From positions 7,055,295 through 7,119,294 of the forward strand of contig NC_086354.1 of assembly GCF_036324505.1 (NCBI RefSeq): a stretch of DNA of 64,000 bases. Reading direction: 5' to 3'. The notes beneath the pieces are model-generated. The model was not told the origin of the DNA, did no database searches, and saw nothing but the letters and a program-made list of their open reading frames with translations. The stretch comes from Eleginops maclovinus (Eukaryota > Chordata > Actinopteri > Perciformes > Eleginopidae). Positions 1 through 24,469 of the stretch are shown here, piece by piece (the first letter of the stretch is position 1; every line of letters starts with the position of its first letter). Both the position numbers and the translations under genes were made by a program.

Positions 1-13340
<13,340 letters not shown>

Positions 13341-13624
13341 AAAGAAAAACAACACAGTTTTGAACTGAGGTTAAAGCAAACTTTAGATGTACTGCACTTC
13401 ATACAATCCCCATTTTGAATGAAGTGCCATTGTGGATTTTGAAATGGTTTTCCTTTTGGGGGGTTTGTGCTTGCACGGTTTTGTTATACTCCCAAAAAAA
13501 AAGTGTCGCACAATGAAGGAGCCCAAGCTTCGGACCAGGGTCTGTTAGTTTACACTGTTCACGAAAGGGAGGAGATAAAGGCCTTTTAGCGACCACTGTT
13601 ACATCTCTGGTGGTCTGTAGCAGT

Positions 13625-13968
13625 TTAAAGGGGACATATCATGCTCGTTTTCAAGTTCATAAATGTATTTTGGGTTTCTACCAGAACATGTTTACATGCT
13701 TTAATGTTCAAGAAACGCATTATTTTGTTCGTACCGCCTGTGTAAAGATATCTGAATTCACCATCTGTCTGAAACACTCCGTTTTGGCGCCTGTCTTTTT
13801 AAGCTTCCTTCCCAAAAATGCCAAGTCTGCTCTGATTGGCCTGCGGGAAAATATTGTAAGGGTAGTTGTCATGCCAGTGTGGATGGTGGTTGGTGTTTTC
13901 TAATGATCATGAATGTGAAAGTTAGTTGATTGGCACTGAAAAAGCTTTTCACGGTATGTCCCCTTTAA
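13625..13968. repeat. piggyBac-like MITE in the abi1 3' UTR
   Basis: TTAA at 13625-13628 followed by AGGGGACATA is mirrored by TATGTCCCCT followed by TTAA at 13965-13968. TTAA borders plus short inverted repeats are the hallmark of piggyBac-type elements. The 97-residue open frame inside is not coding. Confidence 0.7.
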
Positions 13969-15889
13969 AAGTCACATTTTGCCTCAAAGGAAATTACATA
14001 ATTTCAAAAAATGCCAAGTTAAACTAGACTTAGTGTTCATTTGTGTATCAGCTGCCAACATTTTCAGTATTTACAGTATGCATTAGATCCAGACAGTGAA
14101 GCGCTACTAGGATTTCATGAATAGATGAGGCAGTGTCGCACAGAAGCTCCTACCCCTTTATTTGCACTGTAGACCAGCAGACCAACCCTTCCCTTCCTTA
14201 AAAACATCCATCTTACCTTAAAAAAACAAACAGACATCAACAAGTGCATTAGGACACCACTGAATGTTCAATGCCGTCGATGTCCGAATCACAAGATTTT
14301 TAAGGTGGAACAAAAGCAACCTCGTGTTGTGTACTTACTATGCTCTGTGTCAATGGGGATGCTGTTAAAAACTGAGTGTATAGAATGCATCACAAAAAAA
14401 AGACCACAGTTTCTTCTTTCTGTTCTCTAACTTGTATATAAACTGTAACGTGAGAAGCTGCCAGTAACAGTACATGTGTCACTTAGTGTGTTTTCACCTG
14501 TGAGTTTCCATCAGTACAGGTGATGCCAAGATTGGATGCCATTTTTATTTTTTATTCAGCTTGAATATAAATTCTATTCATCACTCACAGTGCCATTTAT
14601 AACTTTATCGTGGCAAAGTGGCCGTGTATAAACAGTTATTTTTCTATGTTCTGTAACACCTATATCCTTTTTTGTCACTATGTTTGGTGATGCTGTCCAG
14701 CTACTGTAGCAGAGCTTCAAACACGAAGCAATGGAAGGACTAACCTGTTTTTTTCCCCATTCTATCCATTTCATTGGAATCGCTGCACTGATCAGGTTAA
14801 CCGTGATGATGTCATGATTTCCGGCATTGCTTACAGAAGTATCGGCTAACCTTTACATGAGTTGTTACTGGTGAGGGGCTTTACATTGGTGCTCAAAAAC
14901 CATTATCACCAACACAAACAACCTCAAACCGAGACTTCTCAACACACTGTAAAAACTTGACAAGCGATGTAAGCGTCATTTCTTTGTTCGAACAGGTAAA
15001 CATCCATCAGATCTGATTGTAATCGTCTTCAATCACCTCTAGTGAATGTAGGCAACTCAGCAGTAATGTAAAACTAAAGTTTGTTTTTGTCAACGTACAC
15101 AGAAACAGATACAAGTCTGCGCTACAAATGAATGACTCTTGCAGTGAAGGAATGAATTGCAATCCACAGGTCTTACAAACAGCGCTGATATGAAGACTTC
15201 CGTGCTGGTTTCTACTACTTTTTCAAAGTAAACTGACTGCTCTTACAAAGTGATTGTTGTTGCAAGTGAAAACCCGCCGTCATATATCATCAAAGCACAT
15301 TTTCATTTTTTAATATATGTTTGTAACAAGCCACACAAGCAAACATAATCATGTACTTTGCGAACAACGGGCATTGAACACACACTTCTATTTTGAAATG
15401 GATACAGACGAACCAAAATACAACAGTATTCATTCGGCCATTGTGCATGAAGGTATTTAACCGTTGCGATTTGCCATTTCATCCCATTATGATTGTATTT
15501 ATTCCATCATGAGGTCATTTTTTTGTGAAACTTTTCTACCTAATGTATTTCTAGCTTTGCATTCAACTTGTTTTGTGTCTGAGACTGCTGAGGAAGGTTT
15601 GGCTATAGCAGTTTGTATTTTAAGGATTAATTTATAGTTTTTTCATAGAGAAATCATGAGACAACCACTGACGTACAGAACTTTGTAATGTTTACCACTT
15701 AACGTCTCGCATTTCAGGGCATCACAGGTCAAGGCGCATTTCTTTGATGTGTGTTTTCTTAATGATGAAACGTAGGGTGGGGGGGCATCAGTAACTTAAA
15801 TGTTCATGGGAACAGAATCCGATATTTGTCTTCTCCTCTCAGTTTGTACATAGGATGTGTTCATTGAAATTTATGTACAGTCTTTTTGT

Positions 15890-15895
15890 AATAAA
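15890..15895 (+). terminator. abi1: Poly(A) signal AATAAA of abi1
   Basis: Canonical hexamer after TTTTTGT, followed 20-30 nt later by a GT-rich stretch (gtttggagcgtgtcg). It is the most plausible end of the abi1 transcript. Confidence 0.6.
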
Positions 15896-16135
15896 CAGCT
15901 CATTGAAACAATGAACAGAACAGTTTGGAGCGTGTCGTCAGTGTGCAAAAAAGTATTGATTGCAAAATTAAATATCCTCATACATATGGTTACAAATAAA
16001 ATGTGTTCTTTTGCATTATGAAATGTTATGTTACTGTGTGTGCATTGCAATAATGTGACTACTGGCATCAAAGTTAAGACATTTTCCAGATTGAGTGGTA
16101 TCCATTCCACTTATCCAGGCCTACTGAAGGACGCC

Positions 16136-19100
16136 TTAAACTTGTGTGTGTCCAGGAGGTGGAGGAGGGATGAAGTCAGGCGGGGGCTCGTGAGGGTAGT
16201 CTTCGACCTTTGTAGTTTTGGGTGGAGCCGGTTGTGTGCTGACCTTCGAGTTGTATCTGTCTGTGCGGACAATCAAGTGAGAAATTCCAGAGTGTTATTC
16301 TATATTTTTAATTAATAAAAATACAACCGCTTTCCTACAGTTTTCTCCATGGCTGATCAAAAAAACAGTAACATTTTGGTCTTAAAAAGTGGCAGTGTGT
16401 ATGATTCAGCTAGCAAAGAAAGCAATGAAATTGAGTCAGTGGCTAACCACAGTATTAAGAGCATCTTTGATAAATATGGTGGCTTTGAAGTAACACGAAA
16501 AGGTAAAGTGCCTGATCTAGTTTTAGAGATTGGTTGTCCATCCCGGGCGACTGTTGAATCGGTTTAAACATGGTGGTGCAACATTTATGTGATTTGGTCA
16601 CAGTACAAGTGGAGCCAAATGCAGGAGACAGACACTTAACCTTTACCTCTACGCAAGACAAGGCAAGACACACAGAATTTTAAAAGCCTTTGACATACGA
16701 AGATCCGACAAGACTAACAGAAGACCAGGACCTAAATACAAGCTGAACTAATCACATAGACAAGACACAGCTGGGGTGGGCAGGCAAAAAAAAGGGCAGC
16801 ATGGTGATTACACACAGGTGGAAAAAATCAGGACGGGGCAGACGATCACAAAAGGCGGGAAATCACAAAGACAGGAAGCAAAAAGCAGAAATGACAAGGG
16901 GAAAGAACATTTAAAAATGAAACAGGTAAAAAACCATAATGATATATTATATTTTGGATAATAGATCGCCCTAAATACAATTTAATTATGTCAAATTCTC
17001 TGCATGTTGTCAATTCTTATTGTCCTTGGATTTAAGAATAAATATCGTGCATGCAAATGTTTTATTTTTAAGTTGAGTTCCAAATAGCATATTTTGTCAT
17101 ACCTACTTAAGAGGCATGCTATTGGATTACCCAATGCTTGGAGGAGGGCCTTTGTGGTAGACAGGATAGAATAGTTATTACTTAACATCACTGCGGTTTG
17201 CACTTACTATAAGAATCACAAATATATGTGGCTAAATTATACTTTTATTTATTTTCTTGATGCAAAGTCAGTTTTGTAGCCTGTGAACCAAAACATAGAA
17301 TGAATTGTTTTTGAAGTTTTAATAAAATGACAAGACATAGTGCATTAACAAGCATCAAAGTGAGCTAAGTATCGCTACGTACTATTTTCTAGAGTTTCTT
17401 TTTAATCTAGGCTGCCCTGTTGTGATGTGTAGACTCACCCTTGTGTGAGGCAGAGGGGTGAGCTCTCTCCATTGCAGCCTGATAGTTCTTATACAGGGCA
17501 GTCCCATACTGAAAACACATAGGACAAACACATGCTTACGTTTCACACAGCGTTGAAATCTATAAATGTGCTATTTCTTTGCATATCATTTTCTAATTTG
17601 AAGTTGAATGTCATATAGTTTGTTGAATCTGACCTTGGCTATTCTGATGGAGTTGACCCAAAGCAACAGTGTATGTTCATCTTCACAGCAGAGGAACTTG
17701 ATGTAGTCCGACTCTTTCTGGATGCAGGGATGCTGGGAAAGAGACAGGACAGTGATGTTAAAGGGCACTCCCATAATTGAATATATTACTTCCATAAAAT
17801 GTTAAGACTTGAGAGATATATTCAAAAAGATAATCGTCAAAACTGATGCAACACAGGCGGAGATATCCCAACTTTCACTCCGAAATATCAACCTGTGGTA
17901 ACGCTGTGTACTACACTTCCCACAATGCAACTCAGTAGTGTCTTTTGGTAGATTCTTTCTTCTTGATGCTAACGTCCAGCCAACTGTACTGCCCCAGTTT
18001 GAAACACAAACTCTCAGTTTCCAACTTGTGGACTAAAGCTAAGATAAACAGACGACATAACTGTGACATCATTGGGGTAATTCTTTCAGATTGACGGGCT
18101 TCTTTAAATACAAATTCCTCATTTCTGCTTCTAGTTTAATGTATTTGTAGTACACATAACAGCCAGCAGAGAGCAGCTGAAACCAAGCTGTTGCTGCACT
18201 GTGGGCCTTGGAGCATAAATGACCGTTTTTAACTGGGATTGTGGCTCTTGATTAATAAAATAAAATTAAAATGAAATACGACAACAATTTAAAATCTATA
18301 TAAGTAAACAAAATGCTATATATTAGTATTGGTGAGAGAGGTTCTCAGATATAGCAAGTAGCAACAACATATCTTAAAACTACTATGTTACAAGTAGTCA
18401 TGCATACAGAATTGTATTTGAGCGAGGGAATAAATGTAGCAGCATGAAAATATATCAAAGAACATTTATTGATGCATTATGTGTGTGTTCAGATGTTGCA
18501 GATGAAAAGTGGGGTTTATTTGGACTACTTTATAAACTGCTGGGTGGTTTAAATGATCGTAATTCACTAATTGAATTATATTTTTGAAAAATAACAAAAA
18601 TCAGCAGAGTAGCTAGTAACTAAAGCTGAAATATACATGTTAAATAATAACTTAAGTACAGAACTTAAATGAACATTTCACCACTGTTTATAAGGCGAGG
18701 GTCACGAGGTTGAGAACTACTTGTTTTACAGTCACAAGTTTCCATGACAGTAACTATTCAGATGATTTCTTGTCATCTTACTTCCCCAAAACATGACTCA
18801 GCTGTCACTGACAGCCATACTTATTTTGCCCAGACAACATGATCTTGATCTCTTACAGTTTAGTGAAGCAGTTTTGTCGAACACACCTTCTAAGTCGATG
18901 CCAATGTTTGTAAAGTTATAACATATGGTATTACAATTAAAAATGCCATATAGTAAGTGGATATATGATTTTTGTTATGCCTATCATATGAATGTATGTA
19001 GTATTGAACAAGCAGCTAAAACTTTGGACTTTTTTGGACTGAAAAAAATAAATAATCGATTCCTGCTTGCAAACAAGTGTGTACATTGCATAGACGCTAA

Positions 19101-19205
19101 ATGAAACAATACCACCCACCCACCCACACACACACACACACACACAGACACACACACGACCCACCACCACCATTACCACAAGCCTACACTGCGCTCCACC
19201 CAATT

Positions 19206-19242
<37 letters not shown>

Positions 19243-19249
19243 CTCTCTT

Positions 19250-19286
<37 letters not shown>

Positions 19287-22200
19287 CTTGTCTTTATGCA
19301 TCGACAATGAAAACCGTATGGTACCCCAAGTAAGTGTTGACATACTGCATGCGTTCCTCCAGTGCTCAGAACAGTTTTGAACTGAGACAACACTGACACA
19401 AAAGATTTAAAAATCAGTAACTCCTTCCAGAGCCTAACCCTAAACCCATCACAATAACCCTGACCCTTTTGGTTTTTTTGTTGAATCAGATAATCATTAC
19501 CAAGTCTGTAATTTACTCCCAATGCCGAGGGTGATTCCTTGAGCTTACCTTAAGCATGAAGCAGAAGTTTGTGGGAGCTCTGTATTTCAGCTTGAAGTGC
19601 TTGGTGTTATAGATGTTGACTTTGTCAAAATGGAGAAAGCAAACAAGATCGCTGGAAGACTATTGAGAGAGAAAAGAAAACGCTAATATTCAGAATGTCA
19701 GGTGCAAATCTTAGAATGTCGAAAGAAATGATATCTTTTACCATCAAACAAACAAAAAACTGCCAATTGCTTTTAAGATGTAGCCCATTATGGAGAAGTC
19801 ACATTTCTTGTCATCATCTTTTTAAGAACAAGTGCTTGTTCTCAGCCTCGTTGTGTGGTTGGTATTAAAAATAAAGACACTTCAAAGAAGTAAGGGCCAT
19901 TTGTTTTTCTTTTGTCTTCAAAGAAAGTCACCAATGAAGCTTCACGTGAAAGGACACATTGTTTCTTCTTTTGTTAAGCATTTCAACATTCCTTCCCTTT
20001 TTTGATTTTGAGCAGAGATATTGTGTTCACACCAAACAAAAACCACAGTGATAAAGATGCTGTTTCTCACTGGAATCTACAAAGAGAAGCTTAAAGCAAG
20101 AAGAGGTAACCCGCAGACCTCTAGCTTCTCTTTTCCTTCTCTTTCATGTTCTTTCCTACGTGATCTTTCAACTTTTTCCATTTTTCTTCTTCCATCTCTT
20201 CAATTCGCCAAAACACTTCCTCTTTATGATCAATGCTCCATCCCCCTCTTCTTCTAAAATGACAGTAGCTTTTGTCATTCTTCTACAGATTTTTCTTCTA
20301 CCTTATTCTGCCATTTCTATCCTTTCCAGATCTTCCTCTTCTTCGTCCATGTGGCCTTGGCCTTGGATGATTCCTGCAGCCCTCTTATGTTTGCGATTTG
20401 CACATCTGTTTAGCATAGTTTGCCCTCTTGGATTGTTATTCCGAGTTAGCCTGGATGGGCGGTATTTTTCTACCTTATCTCATGGACTCGCATGCTGCTC
20501 TTCAACAGCAGCTTGGCCTCAGTTCACACTGTCCATCTTAATGTCTCGCTCTTTCTGCCTCTGCTACGTTTGAAAACTCATGGACTTCACACAGGGGAGA
20601 AAATGTATCTTGTCTCTCTCTGTTTAAAGACTGATGCTGTACTTTTCCTCCAAACCATTTTTGTGCTTTACTCCTTCACCTCAACTCGACAGCTGTTAAT
20701 ACTGTCTGCTTCGAAAACCTGACACCATGAACGCACCTATCTGATTTTTTCACAACAATGTGTAAACTTAGTTAAACACCCTTTTGCACACTGATCTTAA
20801 TGAATGTGCAAACATTCTAACTGTTTCTCTGGGTTAATATTATACGTTTAGACACCTAACATCTACCTCTAGCTAAAAATAGTTAGGCTCTTTGCTGCCT
20901 GGTAACAAAAATGAACTCATGAAAACTAACCAAATGAGTAACCAGTTTTACTGTCATGGCAACAGCCCACTAGAAGGCTTTGTGTGTAGGAAGAGGTTTT
21001 AACTACACAGGTTGCTAAATAGGTTATCTCAACCACCTGTTGTCTCTTGAGCAACAATACATTTGTGTCAACAGCGCACTATGAACACACCTGCATTTAA
21101 ATTGAAATATGATGTAGAATGCTTTTTTTAATAATCAAAACATGTATTTGTTTAGCCATACCTTTGTCTTTCCCTTGGGTACATAGTAGATGCCTGAGGC
21201 CCTGAGCACAAAGTAGCGAGGTTTCCAAACCTTTTTCCCATCCTCCTTTAGGTAAAGCGTACCTTCAAGATCAGGAACAATCAGAGTGGAACCTCCAAAA
21301 TGCTCCTGTAGGGTCCCAAAACAGAGAAGAACATTTATAGATAAGTGTGAGGTACAGCTGCGTGTCATCTACTTTAATGGAACAGCTATTTGTTTTCTTT
21401 AGATAGACCTCAAAGGAATCATGTACTGTATAGTTAAAAAAGGGGCCTGATTATTGAGCCTTGTGGAACTCCACAGAAGACTGGTGAAAAGGAAACAATC
21501 ATCAATTCTAACAAAGCTTAATTTGTCTTGTAGGGTTAGGGTTCAAAGCAGTCTCAGTGGGTGGAGTAATTGACCTTGTCAAAGGCAGTAGAGAGATCTA
21601 AACTAATTAAAACGCTGTGATTTCAAAGATAAGAACAATTCTTTTTTCGCTCTCAGGAGAGCAGATTCAGCACTATGGTGCACTCTTAAACTGACTGAAA
21701 TTGGTCCAGAAATACAACGACTTCATCCAGAATGTTGGATATAATTGATGATAAATAAGAACAGACGGATCAGGTGGGGTTTTATGACAGCAAGTTTAAA
21801 GCAGGATGGGACGTAACCATGAAACATTGAGCTATTTATTATCAATATATTACAAGAACAAACTTGGTCCAAAACCTGTAAAGGTTTTATGAATTTCATC
21901 TTTCTTTCGTTTTGTGAAATGTCACACATCAACATGACATATAGTAGCATTAATAAGAAGTGAGCATGATACTGTAACTGACCTGAAGTAAGAGCTGTTT
22001 GGCTTGCTCGTTAATTTCGCTCAAACATGCTTTCTTCTTTTTCCACATGTAAAATACCTTCAGGGGGAGAAAAGCAGGGTTCAATCGACTGACTAAGCAT
22101 AAGACTGTGTAACAACATTTTTGAAAAGGTGAGGGCACTCTTACTCACTTGAGGGTTTTTGAACATCACATACTTCTGAGGTCTTGAGGCAAAATAAATG

Positions 22201-24379
22201 TTGTTTTCACTGAGACGAGTCCACGCAGACAGGGGCTCCACTAAGTGTTCGTGGTCTTCAAAGCCTCTTTCTGAAATGTTGAAAACACATGTATACTGTA
22301 TCCTGCCTCTGTGGAGATTCTTCTTGGCATCTGTGTGTCTGTCTGTGTTCTTGATTATCTCACCGATCTGCAGTTCAGGATTGGTCTCACACAGGCTCCA
22401 GTCAACACTGCAGTCACAGTGTGTCTTCTCAAACAGCGTGTCCAAAACCTCTCGGACTGTCTGTCTCTCATCCACCATCAGTGTCTTGGAGCTGCCGTCA
22501 CTCATCAGCACTTTTACTATTAGCTGAAGGAGTGGCAGAAAACTAAGTAAATGTGTCTATCTAACTGAAAAGTGACTTAATACGTAAACAGACCTGATCA
22601 TTTTACCTTTCTCACTTTGGCTTCTTTCAGCTTTTCCAGTGCCAGTTTAATTTTGTCTCCCTTTGTCTGTGGTTCGCTCTGGAAGAATAAAAAGTCCTTG
22701 ATTTATGTCCTTTATTCTTTGAAATTACAACTTTGTTTTTCACAATCAGTGAATGATTCTGTAGTTACCATCTGCAGCCCTCCAGAGGATTCAGCGGAGT
22801 TGGAAGGTGGAGGAAGTTCAGCTGCTGTCTCAGGTTGCTGAATCATACCTGATGCTGGAATTTCATTATTTGCATAGCTGTCGGCCTGTTGATCTGTGGG
22901 GAAGTTACATTCTAAGGTGGTTGATGCTAGGTCAGCCATCAGAGCATCAAGGTCATGGTCCTCCAGTTCCTTAAGAGACTCTGTAAGGAGATAAGGAGTT
23001 GTGGCTAAAGGTCAGAGAAGTAAAGGGCCCAGTCAAATTTCCCTTCCTGGTAACCAAACACTGGCAACAAAACCTCCCTAGCCAAGCTAGCTGTTTCCCT
23101 CTGTAAACAGTCTTTGTGCTAAGCTACTCGGCTCCTGGCTATGCTTGTCCAGCTTGTTGCGTTGCGCAAGTCTTTCCTCATAATTTATTTAGATGTAATC
23201 ATCCATCTAATTTTGAAGGGTCTGGCTACAAAGCTCCAGGCTTGTGCCCCTAACCTTTAGGTTCCCGAACTCAGAAAAGAAGGTGACTTAAGCTCATGTA
23301 TTATGTTACGTTACGTTATGTTATGTTGCATTATGTTAGTTACATATTAGTCATGCTATGTTATGTTACGCTACGTGATGATACGTCATGTTTCCTTAGT
23401 TATGTCATGTTAAATTATGTTATGTTGCATTATATTATGTGACATTATGTTGTGTTATTTTGTTACGCGACTGTATGTTGGATCATGTTTCGTTACATGG
23501 CGTAACATCACGTGGCGTAACATCACGTGGCGTAACTTAACATAGCGTAACTTAACGTAGCGTTACTTAACGTAGCGTAACTTAAAGTAGCGTAACTTAA
23601 AGTAGCGTAACTTAAAGTAGCGTAACTAACATGACAAGATAACATAGCGTAACATAACGCAACATAATGTAACATTACGTAGCATATCACAACATGTTAT
23701 GTTACATGATGTTACTTTATGTTGCTCTATTTTATGTTATGTTACATTATGTTATGTTTCATTTTGTTACGTTATGTTTATATTTGTAATAATAATTACA
23801 CTTAACACATCTGATAAGATTTTCCACTGTGGGTCCCGGCACCAAAGGAGGGCCAAAGCCTAGAGCTCTGTAGTAGGATGCTATTGAATTTATTTGTCCT
23901 TTTTATTTCCTAACAACGGATTTTAAGCATTTTTACAGTTGTGCCATAGCCATCCAATTGTCCTCTTTCATTTCTCAAACTGATTTATCTCCACTTTTAT
24001 CCACCCTAGTCCGTAGAGGTTGGCGTGATCTTCTGGCACAAGAAAAAAGAGTCACTCCCCATCTCCTAACAGAAACATAACATTTTGAAAGACGGCCTTA
24101 CCTCCCCCACTTGCATCCTTTCTAAAACACACTTGTATTCAGGGCAGTGTGACTCTTGGTAATGTAACATAGTTGAAGTTCCATCAACAGTACTTGCTTT
24201 GGAAGAGAGCATTGTTATTTGAACGAGCATTTACCATTCAGGTCTGTGAAGCCAATGGAGAAGGTGCGATCTGTCTGTAAAGCGTTGTTCCCTCCTGGTG
24301 TGTCCGCTGGTGGCATTAAACTCTTCAACAAAGTAATGAGATGATAAATTAACAACATCTTACCCCCGCCTCCCTCCCC

Positions 24380-24469
<90 letters not shown>

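Larger units (their letters stand above)
13341..15915 (+). other. abi1: 3' UTR of abi1
   Basis: About 2.5 kb of non-coding sequence follows the abi1 stop and ends shortly after an AATAAA signal at 15890-15895. It contains a piggyBac-like MITE near its 5' end. No other open frame in it looks coding. Confidence 0.7.

Noticed and set aside
16349..16567. 72-codon open frame (MADQKNSNILVLKSGSVYDS...) preceded by a pyrimidine tract and acceptor-like tacag
   Set aside because: No recognisable domain, lies on the strand opposite apbb1ip inside its last intron, and no partner exon was found. Could be a retro-element remnant.
20160..20573. 137-codon hydrophobic open frame
   Set aside because: Product of a pyrimidine-rich stretch (Phe/Leu/Ser bias) in an apbb1ip intron; no start context or similarity seen.
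21440..21720. Possible retroelement remnant (ccttgtggaactccacagaag...)
   Set aside because: Resembles a phrase seen in fish repeats, but no boundaries, terminal repeats or protein frame could be established.
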